Positions 1 to 8,855 of a stretch of DNA of 64,000 bases are shown here, one piece after another (within the stretch, counting starts at the first letter, position 1; each line of letters begins with the position of its first letter). The stretch is from Acidobacteriota bacterium. GTDB lineage: Bacteria > Acidobacteriota > UBA6911 > RPQK01 > JAJDTT01. A program made the position numbers and the translations under genes. The notes under the pieces were generated by a model that did not search any database, was not told where the DNA came from, and worked only from the letters and a program-made list of their open reading frames with translations. The DNA is taken from NCBI GenBank assembly GCA_028874215.1, contig JAPPLF010000041.1, positions 79,495 through 143,494 on the forward strand. The letters are read 5' to 3'.

Positions 1-9
1 CGAGGCCAA

Positions 10-378
10 ATGAATTTCAGCAAGGACCTGGTGGCGGCTTCGGCGACGCCGCTGGTACTGGCGATTCTGGCCGAGGGGGACAGCTACGGTTACGCCATAC
101 TCAGGCGTGTCCGGGAGCTCTCCGGAGGGCAGTTGCAATGGACGGACGGCATGCTCTATCCGGTGCTGCACCGAATGGATCGGCTCGGCTACGTCGAGAC
201 GCGGTGGGAGACCTCCAGGAGCGGACGGAGGCGCAAGTACTATCGGATCAGCCGGCGGGGACGGACGCAACTGGAGCTCCAGCGGCGGCAGTGGCAAGTG
301 GTGGACGCCACGCTTCGGGCCGTCTGGCACGAGAGGTCCTGGACGGCGACTTGGCAGCCGCAGGCGCAGGAGAGCTGA
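10..378 (+). CDS. PadR family transcriptional regulator
   Basis: A 122-residue winged-helix protein. The N-terminal part (about residues 10-85) has the PadR pattern: a short helix, GDSYGYAI, then GMLYPVLHRMDRLGYVETRW and a wing with R-x-Y-R-I. PadR proteins are DNA-binding repressors that often respond to small molecules or envelope stress. The length is typical for the minimal PadR-s2 class with one C-terminal dimerisation helix. The next gene starts five bases after the stop codon, so the two are probably one transcript, as is usual for PadR regulators that control a membrane protein beside them. The ATG at position 10 is close to the window edge, so an earlier start cannot be excluded. Confidence 0.93.
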   Translation: MNFSKDLVAASATPLVLAILAEGDSYGYAILRRVRELSGGQLQWTDGMLYPVLHRMDRLGYVETRWETSRSGRRRKYYRISRRGRTQLELQRRQWQVVDATLRAVWHERSWTATWQPQAQES

Positions 379-383
379 AGCAA

Positions 384-1760
384 ATGTCCGCATCCGGTCG
401 ACAACGGGAGGCTCTGGAGGGACAGATCGCGGAGTGGCGCGCCTATCTGCGCCGCCGCCGGGCCATCTTCGACCCGGACGTGGACGAGCTGGAGAGCCAT
501 CTGCGGGAACAGGTGAAGGAGTTGATCGACGCCGGGTTGGCGCCGGACGAAGCCTTTCTGTTGGGAGTCAAGCGGATGGGCAGCCTGGACGCTCTTTCGC
601 GCGAGTTCGCGCGGGAGCATTCGGAGCGTCTCTGGAAACAACTGGTGCTGGTGAACGGGGAAGGCGGCGAGCCGGGCCGGGCCGGGTTTGTAGAGACGGC
701 GGTGGCCGTCTGCGTGGCCGTGGCCGCCGCGCTGGCCGTCAAGGCGCCCGAACTCTTCGGCCACTCCCAAATCGGCTACGGCGACGGATTCTACCCCCGG
801 AACATCAGCCTCCTGGTCTTGCCTCTCCTCACGGGCTACTTCGTCTGGAAACGGCGCACTCTCGATCTCCGTTGCCTCTGGTTGGCGCTCCCCTTCGTCG
901 CGGCGGCCCTCTTCATGAACCTTCTCCCCTTCAAGGCCGGCGGGCACACGGAGGTGCTCGCGGCGCTTCACCTGCCGATCGCGCTCTGGCTGGTCGTGGG
1001 AGTCGCCTACGCGGGGGGACGTTGGCGCCGCGGGGGCGGGCGCATGGACTTCATCCGTTTCTCCGGCGAGTTGTTCATCTACTACGTGCTGATCGCTCTG
1101 GGCGGCGTCGTGCTGACAGGCTTCACCGGGGTCATGTTCAAATCCATCGGCCTGGATGTGGAGGGGCTGGCGGAGGGGTGGCTGCTGCCCTGCGGCGCCG
1201 CGGGGGCCGTCATCATCGGGGCCTGGCTGGTGGAGGCCAAGCAGAGCGTCATCGAAAACATGGCGCCCGTCCTGACCCGCCTGTTCACCCCCCTGTTCAC
1301 CCTGGTCCTGCTGGCCTTTCTGGCGACCATGGCCTGGACCGGCAGCGGCATCGACGTGGAGCGGGAAGTGCTGATCGGGTTCGATTTGCTGCTGGCGCTG
1401 GTGCTGGGCCTGTTGCTCTATGCCGTGTCGGCGCGTGACCCGAAATCGCCGCCGGATGCCTTCGACGTGCTGCAATTGGTGCTGGTGGTCAGCGCTCTGA
1501 TCGTCGACCTTCTGGCTCTGGCGGCCATCGCGACTCGCATCTCCGAGTTCGGATTCAGTCCCAACCGGGTGGCGGCGCTGGGCGAGAACCTGATTTTGCT
1601 GGTCAATCTGGCGTGGTCGGCCTGGATCTACGGGCGCTTCCTGGTCGGACGCGGTTCGTTCCTCGCTCTGGAGCGCTGGCAGACGGCGTATCTTCCTGTC
1701 TATGCGGTCTGGGCCGGTTTCGTGGCGATCGGCTTCCCGCCGCTGTTCGATTACGCCTGA
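384..1760 (+). CDS. Polytopic membrane protein with permease-prefix domain
   Basis: A 458-residue protein. Residues about 1-90 are soluble and resemble the permease-prefix (HAAS-like) domain found at the start of Acidobacterial ABC permeases and of proteins paired with PadR regulators (…DPDVDELESHLREQ… and …GLAPDEAFLLGVKRMG…). The rest holds roughly ten hydrophobic segments beginning at about residue 100. No ATPase domain and no MacB/FtsX extracellular domain are visible, so it is not a complete ABC transporter. I start it at ATG 384, just after the PadR stop, because everything upstream in this frame overlaps padR. Its role is unknown; pairing with PadR suggests an envelope function controlled by that regulator. 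Confidence 0.85.
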   Translation: MSASGRQREALEGQIAEWRAYLRRRRAIFDPDVDELESHLREQVKELIDAGLAPDEAFLLGVKRMGSLDALSREFAREHSERLWKQLVLVNGEGGEPGRAGFVETAVAVCVAVAAALAVKAPELFGHSQIGYGDGFYPRNISLLVLPLLTGYFVWKRRTLDLRCLWLALPFVAAALFMNLLPFKAGGHTEVLAALHLPIALWLVVGVAYAGGRWRRGGGRMDFIRFSGELFIYYVLIALGGVVLTGFTGVMFKSIGLDVEGLAEGWLLPCGAAGAVIIGAWLVEAKQSVIENMAPVLTRLFTPLFTLVLLAFLATMAWTGSGIDVEREVLIGFDLLLALVLGLLLYAVSARDPKSPPDAFDVLQLVLVVSALIVDLLALAAIATRISEFGFSPNRVAALGENLILLVNLAWSAWIYGRFLVGRGSFLALERWQTAYLPVYAVWAGFVAIGFPPLFDYA

Positions 1761-1773
1761 GTCCGACCCTCCC

Positions 1774-3096
1774 TCAATCCCCGGCTCCCGCGCCTTGGTT
1801 TTGCCACCAGCGGAACTCGTTGCTTCCGATCTCGGCCACGGCCGCCACGTCCAGATCCTGGTCCCCATCCAAATCGGCCATGATGACCATATTGGCGCGG
1901 GGCCAGGAAGTCTTCAGGGAGTGGGCGGGCCACTTCGACCGGGGGTTCCCGGGATTCTCGAGCCAGACGACCTGCCCTGCGGGGCCCCACGCCGTGGCCG
2001 CCACGTCCGGGTCGCCGTCGCCGTCCAGATCGCCCGCCACCGCCTCGAAGGCGCCGGGAAGAGGTTCCAGGATGGTGTGCCGGGGCCACGGGCCGTCGCC
2101 GGGGGTGCCGTCGTTTTCGTACCAGACGACTCCGGACCGGTCCTCCGCGCCCGGCCGCACGCCCATGCCCAGGGCCAGAACCAGATCCGGATCGCCGTCA
2201 CCATCCATGTCGACCGGATTCCCGTGCGCGGGTCGGACAGGGTCGTCTATGAGGTGACGCTTCCAGGGCCGGGATACCGGATCGCCGCTGTTTTCGTACC
2301 AGAGGACCAGCCCGTCGGCGGCCGCCGTTCCCATGAGGTCTTCGTCGCCGTCGCCGTCCACGTCGGCCACCCGGATGCAACGGGTCTCGGCAACGTTGGC
2401 GTCAATCAAGTGCTTGGGCCACTCCTGCCCCTCTTCATAACAGAGTTGAGTCGGCGGACCATTGCACAGCGTCCCCGGGTTCTCGAACCAGGCAAACTGG
2501 TTCCCCATCCTCCAGGAGGAGGCGGCGACGTCCGGATCGCCGTCGCCGTCCAGGTCCGAGACCGCGACGTTGTAGGCGCCGGCCAGCCGCGTGGTGATGA
2601 CGTGCCGCTTCCACAGGTCCGGGGTGTCGTGTGTTCCGGGATTCTGGAACCAGAGGAGGTGACCGTACAGATTCTTGACGATCACGACATCGGGGTGGGT
2701 GTCCTGGTTGACGTCGCTTACCATGTGCCGCTCCAGCCGCTCCGGATCGTCCTTCTGGATGAAGCGGCGCGTGAAGGTGCCGGAACCGTCATTTCGGAAC
2801 CAGTAGAGGTTGTTGGCGGGAGTGTAATCCGCACTGGTCAGGTCCAGGTTTCCGTCCTTGTCCAGGTCGGCGGCCCAGATGCCGTAGGGATAGGCGTAGC
2901 CGTCCATGATCAGGTGCTCGGTGAAGCGAACCGGACCCGGGTCAGGGGTGGAAACCCTCCCCGGCGGGGCGTCCGCGGGAACCTGGCCGGTCTGGCACCC
3001 CGCCAGGACGCCGGACAAGAGCAACAGGCACCCGATCCGGGGCCGGCTCGCAGCAACGCTCCTGAATGCGCGAATTTGAGTTGGAACGGATCTCAC
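1774..3096 (-). CDS. FG-GAP/VCBS repeat lipoprotein
   Basis: A 440-residue secreted protein. The N terminus has a basic region, a hydrophobic stretch and the lipobox LAGC at about residues 31-34, so it should be a lipoprotein. The body is a series of FG-GAP/VCBS-type repeats with calcium-loop motifs such as DLDKDGNLDL, DLDGDGDPDV (several times), DVDGDGDEDL and DLDGDQDLDV, typical of a seven-bladed integrin-like propeller. Such proteins are extracellular or cell-surface; the ligand is unknown. The start is GTG at 3096, preceded by GGGAGG with about seven bases of spacing. It is divergent from the STAS gene across a 282-base gap. Confidence 0.9.
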   Translation of the reverse strand: MRSVPTQIRAFRSVAASRPRIGCLLLLSGVLAGCQTGQVPADAPPGRVSTPDPGPVRFTEHLIMDGYAYPYGIWAADLDKDGNLDLTSADYTPANNLYWFRNDGSGTFTRRFIQKDDPERLERHMVSDVNQDTHPDVVIVKNLYGHLLWFQNPGTHDTPDLWKRHVITTRLAGAYNVAVSDLDGDGDPDVAASSWRMGNQFAWFENPGTLCNGPPTQLCYEEGQEWPKHLIDANVAETRCIRVADVDGDGDEDLMGTAAADGLVLWYENSGDPVSRPWKRHLIDDPVRPAHGNPVDMDGDGDPDLVLALGMGVRPGAEDRSGVVWYENDGTPGDGPWPRHTILEPLPGAFEAVAGDLDGDGDPDVAATAWGPAGQVVWLENPGNPRSKWPAHSLKTSWPRANMVIMADLDGDQDLDVAAVAEIGSNEFRWWQNQGAGAGD

Positions 3097-3282
3097 GACG
3101 TGGCCTCCCTGGTTGGTCCGCGGGGAAGTTCGCCACGGACAGTCTGGTCAGGATAATGCCCAGCCGCGGCAATACCAAATTCGGGTCAACGAGGCTCCCG
3201 GGAGACGTCATGTGTCAATGTCCCTTGAGAAACCCACGCAACCGGCGGTACGAAATTCGCCGGCCAAGCTGTTTGGAGCGAA

Positions 3283-3311
3283 TTGTGAACCGGGAATGGC
3301 TTTGCTATGAT
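3283..3311 (+). promoter_or_regulatory. Predicted sigma-70 type promoter for the STAS gene
   Basis: TTGTGA at 3283-3288 and TATGAT at 3306-3311 are separated by exactly 17 bases. The -10 is preceded by TGC, an extended -10 signature. It lies 68 bases before the STAS start and points toward it. This is a sequence match only. Confidence 0.5.
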
Positions 3312-3378
3312 TCCGTGCGGTTACGTTGTCCCCGGGCAGAAGCGAATATCCGGCCCATATCTTCAGGGAGTCTATTTG

Positions 3379-3717
3379 ATGGAGGTTCACGCGGAGCGGG
3401 AAGGTGGCGCCTTGATCGCCCGGGCCGAGGGCCGTATCGATGGCGCCAACGCGCGTGAATTCGAGAATGCCCTGCATGCGGCGCTCGGCAAGGATGACAG
3501 TTTGTTGATCCTGGATCTGCAGTCTCTCTCCTACATCAGCAGCGCGGGTCTTCGGGTCATTTTGATGGCTGCAAAAATTCTCCAGGGGCGGGGCGGGAAG
3601 TTCGTGGTCTGTTCGCTCTCGGAATCAATCGACGAGGTGTTTGAGATCAGTGGTTTCAACCGGATCATCCCGACCCATGAGACCCGTTCCGATGCACTCG
3701 CCGCCCTTGGCGAGTAG
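3379..3717 (+). CDS. STAS-domain anti-sigma factor antagonist
   Basis: A 112-residue protein that is all STAS domain (SpoIIAA/RsbV family). In such proteins a serine is phosphorylated by a partner HATPase kinase and dephosphorylated by a PP2C phosphatase, which switches partner binding. The phospho-site region reads YISSAGLRVIL; the usual acidic residue (DSSG) is replaced by serine. I take ATG 3379 (MEVHAERE…) because a near-identical protein at 15023 begins at the same residue, and because GGGAG lies eight bases upstream. The next genes encode the expected phosphatase and kinase. No sigma factor gene is next to it, so the final target is not known. Confidence 0.92.
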   Translation: MEVHAEREGGALIARAEGRIDGANAREFENALHAALGKDDSLLILDLQSLSYISSAGLRVILMAAKILQGRGGKFVVCSLSESIDEVFEISGFNRIIPTHETRSDALAALGE

Positions 3718-3722
3718 GCAGT

Positions 3723-3744
3723 CCCCAAGTACCCTTGATTGGGG
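3723..3744 (+). terminator. Weak terminator-like hairpin after the STAS gene
   Basis: CCCCAA and TTGGGG pair across a ten-base loop six bases after the STAS stop codon. There is no clear U-run, so attenuation or simple mRNA end protection is as likely as termination. Confidence 0.25.
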
Positions 3745-3910
3745 GGCGCATCCGTCAGACAGGTGGCGACAACGTCGCATCATGAAAATTTCTGGCCCCC
3801 AATGGCGGCCAATGCCGGGAAACGGACGTAATTGCTGCGACCGGCTCCCGGCGTGGTGTATGGATTATCGGAAAGAGTAGGCTTGCGCCGGAGTCTACGG
3901 GAGACATGAA

Positions 3911-5101
3911 GTGGGAACGAATGATTTGGACCTGATGAACCGTCCGTGCAAGATCCTGGTGGTGGACGACGAACCGGATCTAGAGCCGCTCATGCTTCAG
4001 CGTATGCGGCGGCCAATACGCTCCGGCCGGTACACTTTCGTGTTTGCCCGAAACGGTGTCGAAGCTCTCGAACGGCTGAACGAGGAGCAGGACATCGACA
4101 TGGTGCTGTCAGACATCAACATGCCCCAAATGGATGGGCTCACGTTGTTGCAGCAGATCCCCAAGGTCGATCCCAACATCCGTTCCGTCATCATTTCGGC
4201 GTACGGTGACATGAAGAATATCCGGACGGCGATGAACCGGGGAGCGTTTGACTTCGTCACCAAGCCGCTGGATTTCAAAGACCTTCGAATCACCATCGAC
4301 CGGACGGTCCAGCACATGATGGAGTGGCGCGAGGCCCTGGCTTCGCGGGACAAGCTGGTCGCGTTGCAGAACGAACTCAATGTCGCCAACCAGATGCAGC
4401 AATCCATCCTTCCCAGTCAGTTCCCCAAGGGCACCGACTACGAAGTGTCCGCCAGCATGGAGGCGGCTCGCAATGTGGGCGGAGATTTTTACGATGTCAT
4501 CCACCTCCACGAAGGCCGGATCGGCCTGGCCATTGCGGACGTTTCGGACAAGGGAGTGCCTGCCGCGCTCTTCATGATGTCCAGCCGGACTCTGCTCAAG
4601 GGCGCCGCCATCGGCACTCTGGATCCGGGCCGGGTCCTGAGGGAGGTCAATAACCTGCTTGACGAGGACAACGACGCCGCCATGTTCGTCACCCTCCTGT
4701 ACGCGGTGTACGATCCGGCCAGCGGAGAACTGACCTACGCCAACGGCGGACACAACTCCCCGCTGGTCGTCCATGCCGACGGACGCTCCTCTTTGCTTCC
4801 TCTCACTCATGGGATCGCCCTGGGTGTGATTCCCGACCTCGATTTCCACGAAAACACCGTGGTCCTTTCACCCGGAGACACCGTGGTTTTCTACACCGAC
4901 GGCGTCACCGAGGCCATGGACGACGACGGCGAAGAGTTCGGTACGGAACGTCTGTTCGAGATCTTTGCGGATGGGCCCCCGAAAGATTCCGAGGAGGCCA
5001 ACAACGCGGTCTTCGAGGCGGTCAGGGACTTCGTCGGGGATACTCCTCAATCGGACGACATCACCTGCATGGTGCTCTATCGAAGGGAGAGCGATCGTTG
5101 A
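3911..5101 (+). CDS. Response regulator with PP2C (SpoIIE-type) phosphatase output
   Basis: A 396-residue cytoplasmic protein. Residues about 14-135 form a receiver domain with the acidic pocket (VVDDEPD), the phosphoacceptor Asp in VLSDINMPQMDG and the Lys in VTKPLDF. A short coiled linker follows (about 145-170). Residues about 175-392 are a SpoIIE/RsbU PP2C phosphatase with GGDFYDV, IADVSDKGVPAALFM, NGGHNSPLV, FYTDGVTEA and SDDIT metal-site motifs. The family dephosphorylates STAS proteins under control of a phosphorelay. The upstream STAS gene and the downstream kinase are its likely partners. The start is GTG 3911 with GGGAG upstream; ATG 3935 is possible. The sensor kinase at 17127 lacks its own regulator and may act on it (inference). 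Confidence 0.93.
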   Translation: MGTNDLDLMNRPCKILVVDDEPDLEPLMLQRMRRPIRSGRYTFVFARNGVEALERLNEEQDIDMVLSDINMPQMDGLTLLQQIPKVDPNIRSVIISAYGDMKNIRTAMNRGAFDFVTKPLDFKDLRITIDRTVQHMMEWREALASRDKLVALQNELNVANQMQQSILPSQFPKGTDYEVSASMEAARNVGGDFYDVIHLHEGRIGLAIADVSDKGVPAALFMMSSRTLLKGAAIGTLDPGRVLREVNNLLDEDNDAAMFVTLLYAVYDPASGELTYANGGHNSPLVVHADGRSSLLPLTHGIALGVIPDLDFHENTVVLSPGDTVVFYTDGVTEAMDDDGEEFGTERLFEIFADGPPKDSEEANNAVFEAVRDFVGDTPQSDDITCMVLYRRESDR

Positions 5102-5517
5102 GCCGGAAGCTGGCCCTGAAGATTGAACCCAGGGCCGAAGAATTGGATACGATCACAGCCGCCGTGGAAGAATTCGGCGACGCCGAGAAATGGCCGCCGC
5201 AACTCGTCTTTCGAGTCAATCTGGTGCTCGAGGAGTTGGGACTCAACATCATCAACCACGGCAGGACCGACGATCTCCATGAGATCGAGATCACTTTGAC
5301 CTCGGAACCGGGATCGCTCACCATCGAGATCGTGGACAATGGCCTTCCCTTCGATCCGTTAGAGGATGCGCCCTCGCCCGATCTGGACTCCGGAGTCGCA
5401 GACCGTGCCGTGGGCGGTCTGGGTGTCTACTTGGTGCGCACCATGATGGACGAGATGCACTATCGCCGCGACGGAGGTAGAAACTACCTGACCCTGGTCA
5501 AAGAGTTGGCCGAGTGA
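5098..5517 (+). CDS. Anti-sigma factor type serine kinase (HATPase, RsbW-like)
   Basis: A 139-residue GHKL ATPase of the RsbW/SpoIIAB class. The N box is LVLEELGLNIINHG, the G1 box is EIVDNGLPFDP and the G2 region is GGLGVYLVRTMMDEM. These kinases phosphorylate STAS antagonists and bind a sigma factor or another target. It starts with TTG 5098, sharing four bases (TTGA) with the end of the phosphatase gene, which points to translational coupling; a paralogue at 15530 also begins with TTG. Together the three genes make a complete partner-switching module. Confidence 0.92.
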   Translation: MSRKLALKIEPRAEELDTITAAVEEFGDAEKWPPQLVFRVNLVLEELGLNIINHGRTDDLHEIEITLTSEPGSLTIEIVDNGLPFDPLEDAPSPDLDSGVADRAVGGLGVYLVRTMMDEMHYRRDGGRNYLTLVKELAE

Positions 5518-5696
5518 CGCCGAGATCCGCCATGGAGGCGCGCTCCAACTCCTCCCGGCTCCAAGCGCGCCACGCCGGCGCGGCGGGTGGAACGGACGGC
5601 AACGTTCGTCATAGCCTGACGTTGGCAGTTCCAGGCTCCCAACCCCCGGTGCTGTCAAACACGCGAGCGATCTGATCGGTCGCCTATGGGTTCGCG

Positions 5697-6584
5697 ATGG
5701 ACAGGGCCGCTGCCATGGAGACGCCGTCCGGCAAAGCTGCGGCGGATGAGAACTTCCCCGTCGGCTCCTGGTTGTTGCCGGCGCACCTGAGACCTCATAT
5801 TGCAACCTTCTATGCCTATGCCCGGGCGATCGACGATATTGCCGACAACCCCGACCTGGATCCGGGAGACAAGATCGAGCGACTGGACGGCTTCGCCCGA
5901 GCGGTGAGGGGCGCCGAAACAGGTGATCCGGCTTTTGGCAAAGCTCACGCCGTCCGCCGCAGTCTGGAGATCACGCGGGTCACCCATCGGCATTGTGTCG
6001 ATCTGACGCGCGCCTTCATACAGGACGCGACCAAACTGCGGTATGCCGAGTGGAATGATCTCATCGGCTACTGTGATCTTTCGGCAGCGCCCGTGGGGCG
6101 CTACCTGGTCGACCTTCATGGCGAATCGAAGGCCGCGTATCCCGCCTGCGACGCCCTTTGCAACGCGCTCCAGGTGCTCAACCACCTGCAGGACTGCGGA
6201 CCTGACTACCGTTCGTTGAACCGGGTCTATCTTCCTCAGAACTGGATGGCGGCGGCCGGGGCCGGTGTCGAGGCGCTGGGACGCAGGCGTTCGACTCCGG
6301 CGCTCAGGCGAGTATTGAATCGGTGCCTCGATGCAACCGAGAAGTTGTTGGAGTCGGCGGATCGCCTGCCGGACCAGTTTCACAACCTTCGTTTCGCCAT
6401 GGAAACGGCCGTGATCGTAGCCATCGCCCGGAAGCTCAGCAAGGAGTTGCGCCGGCGGGACCCCTTGGCCGAACGGGTCGTGCTGACCAAGTTTCAGTAC
6501 GCGGCCTGCTTTTGGCGGGGAATCGGCCGGACCTTGCTCGTGAGGGTCCGGCGCCGGCGCACCGAAGCCGGACAAGTACCATGA
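5697..6584 (+). CDS. hpnC: Squalene pathway prenyl synthase HpnC
   Basis: A 295-residue squalene/phytoene-synthase-fold protein of the HpnC type. The first Asp-rich motif is AIDDIADNPD (about residues 42-51) and the second helix region has NHLQDCGPDY followed by RVYLP. In the HpnCDE route, HpnD makes presqualene diphosphate, HpnC converts it to hydroxysqualene and HpnE reduces that to squalene. hpnC, hpnD and hpnE follow each other here in this order with gaps of 48 and 12 bases. The start is ATG 5697, with ATG 5715 as an alternative; neither has a strong ribosome site. No squalene-hopene cyclase gene is in the window. Confidence 0.92.
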   Translation: MDRAAAMETPSGKAAADENFPVGSWLLPAHLRPHIATFYAYARAIDDIADNPDLDPGDKIERLDGFARAVRGAETGDPAFGKAHAVRRSLEITRVTHRHCVDLTRAFIQDATKLRYAEWNDLIGYCDLSAAPVGRYLVDLHGESKAAYPACDALCNALQVLNHLQDCGPDYRSLNRVYLPQNWMAAAGAGVEALGRRRSTPALRRVLNRCLDATEKLLESADRLPDQFHNLRFAMETAVIVAIARKLSKELRRRDPLAERVVLTKFQYAACFWRGIGRTLLVRVRRRRTEAGQVP

Positions 6585-6632
6585 TCGTCGTGTTTCCGAT
6601 GAAGAAACGCGGGCTGGAGGGCCGATGTCGCA

Positions 6633-7565
6633 GTGGTTGTGCGACATGAAGGTTTCCGCCGCGGGAAGGCTGACAACGTGAGGACGGTTTCTCGATCCCA
6701 AGCCGGACCGGGCAGCCGGCCAGGCGATCGGATCAATCCCGCGGATCACGTGAATCGTGTCGTAGCGCGTTCGGGCACTTCGTTCCTGTGGGGCATGAGA
6801 GCGCTTTCGGCGGAGCGGCGCCGTGCCATCTACGCCATTTACGCGTTCTGCCGGGAAGTCGACGACATTGCCGACGAACCGGGCGAAGACGCCGACAAGA
6901 GGCGAGCGCTGGCGGCATGGAGGCAGGAAATCGACCGGCTCTATGCGGGGGAGCCGAATTGGCCGACCACGAGGGCTCTGTTGAAACCGGTGCGCCGTTA
7001 CGACTTGCCGCAAGAGGAATTCCTGGCGGTGATCGAGGGTATGGAAATCGATGCCGGGCCCACCGTGCGGATGCAGAACCTGGATGATTTGTTGCACTAT
7101 TGCCGCAAGGTCGCGGGAGCTGTCGGCAGGCTGTCCATCCATGCTTTCGGCGTGCCGCGTCACCCCGGATTTCAAATCGCCGAGACGCTGGGGAACGCTC
7201 TGCAACTGACGAATATCCTTCGTGACCTGAAGGCGGATGCGGCGCTTCATCGTCTCTACGTGCCACAGGAGTTGCTGAGCAAGCACGGCGTCGCCGCCAC
7301 GTCGTTGAACGCAACCCTGAGTCATCCAGGCTTCAGCGCAGCCTGCGCCGAACTGGCCGGTTTCGCTCGAGGTTACTACGCCGAAACCGAAAGACTGATC
7401 GCCGAATTCGGATGGCGGAGGATTCGCCCTGCCGTTCTCATGATGGCGGTGTACCGGGAATTGCTCGATCGCCTGGAAGAGCGGGGATGGACGCGGCTCG
7501 ACGTCGGCATCCGGCTGACGCGGTTCCGGAAGCTGCTGCTCGCTCTGCGTTACGGTCTGTGCTGA
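6633..7565 (+). CDS. hpnD: Presqualene diphosphate synthase HpnD
   Basis: A 310-residue trans-isoprenyl diphosphate synthase of the squalene/phytoene family. Both Mg-binding motifs are present: CREVDDIADEPGED (about residues 72-85) and NILRDLKADA (about 195-205), plus RLYVP. HpnD joins two farnesyl diphosphates to presqualene diphosphate. The N terminus before RSGTSFLWGMRALS is longer than usual. GTG 6633 gives the longest form and GTG 6678 is a plausible shorter start. It lies between hpnC and hpnE in the same reading frame. Confidence 0.92.
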   Translation: MVVRHEGFRRGKADNVRTVSRSQAGPGSRPGDRINPADHVNRVVARSGTSFLWGMRALSAERRRAIYAIYAFCREVDDIADEPGEDADKRRALAAWRQEIDRLYAGEPNWPTTRALLKPVRRYDLPQEEFLAVIEGMEIDAGPTVRMQNLDDLLHYCRKVAGAVGRLSIHAFGVPRHPGFQIAETLGNALQLTNILRDLKADAALHRLYVPQELLSKHGVAATSLNATLSHPGFSAACAELAGFARGYYAETERLIAEFGWRRIRPAVLMMAVYRELLDRLEERGWTRLDVGIRLTRFRKLLLALRYGLC

Positions 7566-7577
7566 CGGAGTTTCACC

Positions 7578-8855
7578 GTGCCCCGAACCCACGTCATCGG
7601 CGCCGGTTTGGCGGGTCTCGCCACCGCGGTGTCGCTGGTGCGGCGAGGCCGGGACGTGACGCTCTACGAAGCGGGCGGCCATGCGGGAGGCCGCTGCCGC
7701 TCCTACGCCGATGCCAAGCTTGATCGCACGATAGACAACGGCAACCATCTGCTGCTGAGCGGCAACCGCGCCGCGATGCGCTACCTGGCTGACATCGAGG
7801 CCGCCGACTCCCTGATCGGGCCGGCTTCCGCCTGCTTTCCGTTCCTGGATTTGCGCACGGGTCAAAGGTGGCTGCTGCGGCCGAATGCCGGACGACTCCC
7901 GTGGTGGATCCTGCATTCCGGGCGGCGGGTGCCGGACACACGGGTCTGGAATTACCTTTCGGCGCTGCGGTTCGTCACGGCGGGTGCCGATGCGACCGTG
8001 ACCGACTGCGTCGGAGAAACCGGCGCTCTCTTCGAGAGATTCTGGAAACCGCTGGCGGTCGGTGCATTGAATACGCCGGCTCGATCCGGTGCGGCGAGGC
8101 TCTTGTGGTCCGTTTTGCGTGAGACATTCGCCCGAGGAGAGGCGGCCTGCCGGCCGCGGATCGCCAAGACCGGACTCTCCGCCGCCTTCGTGGATCCGGC
8201 GCTGAAGTTCCTTCACCAAAGGGGCGCGACGGTTCGGTTCGGCCGCCGATTACGCAGGATCAGCTACCGGGGCCGCCGCGCGAACGGTCTGGACTTCGGC
8301 TCCGAAAGAATACGATTGCGAGAAGGCGGGTCCGTGGTACTGGCTGTTCCTCCTCTGGCTGCGGCGGAGCTGGTGCCGGGGTTGTCCGTCCCCGGCGAAA
8401 CCCACGCCATCGTCAACGCTCATTTCCGGTTGTCCAAACCGGCCGGAATGCCGCCGAAGCTTCCTCTCCTCGGACTGATCGGGGGAACCGCGCAGTGGCT
8501 CTTCATTCGCGGCGACGTGGCTTCCGTCACCGTCAGCGCAGCGGACGCATTGGCAGGCGAGCCGGCAGAAGTCATTGCCCGCAGGAGTTGGAACGACGTT
8601 GCGGCGGCGTTGGGCCAGGAGCGCGAAAGGATACCCCGCTGCCGCATCGTCAAGGAAAAGCGCGCCACGTTCGCGCAGACACCCGGCCAGGTGAAGCGCC
8701 GTCCCCCGACCGGAAGCGAGTTCGCCAACCTGTTTCTGGCCGGGGATTGGATCGACACGGGTCTGCCCGCAACCATCGAGAGCGCTGTTCGGTCCGGTCA
8801 GATGGCGGCTCGCGTCATAGCGGAATCCGGGACGCCTGGTGCGGCGCGCCCGTAG
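7578..8855 (+). CDS. hpnE: Hydroxysqualene dehydroxylase HpnE
   Basis: A 425-residue FAD-dependent amine-oxidase-fold enzyme. The N-terminal dinucleotide site reads VIGAGLAGLATAVSLVRRG, followed by LYEAGGHAGGRCRS. The C-terminal flavin-contact region contains FLAGDWIDTGLPATIESAV, typical of the carotenoid-desaturase/HpnE family. HpnE reduces hydroxysqualene to squalene. The start is GTG 7578, 12 bases after hpnD. It is the last gene of the squalene cluster; a 387-base gap separates it from the oxygenase operon. Confidence 0.92.
   Translation: MPRTHVIGAGLAGLATAVSLVRRGRDVTLYEAGGHAGGRCRSYADAKLDRTIDNGNHLLLSGNRAAMRYLADIEAADSLIGPASACFPFLDLRTGQRWLLRPNAGRLPWWILHSGRRVPDTRVWNYLSALRFVTAGADATVTDCVGETGALFERFWKPLAVGALNTPARSGAARLLWSVLRETFARGEAACRPRIAKTGLSAAFVDPALKFLHQRGATVRFGRRLRRISYRGRRANGLDFGSERIRLREGGSVVLAVPPLAAAELVPGLSVPGETHAIVNAHFRLSKPAGMPPKLPLLGLIGGTAQWLFIRGDVASVTVSAADALAGEPAEVIARRSWNDVAAALGQERERIPRCRIVKEKRATFAQTPGQVKRRPPTGSEFANLFLAGDWIDTGLPATIESAVRSGQMAARVIAESGTPGAARP

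Noticed and set aside
3379..5517. A sigma factor operon of the sigB/sigF type
   Set aside because: STAS, kinase and phosphatase are present, but no sigma factor gene is adjacent to either set, so the module is described without naming a target.
5655..8219. An 850-codon open frame on the minus strand across hpnC, hpnD and hpnE
   Set aside because: The three hpn genes share one frame and high GC content, which leaves the opposite strand free of stops. The minus-strand translation has no recognisable domain, while the plus-strand proteins have clear catalytic motifs.
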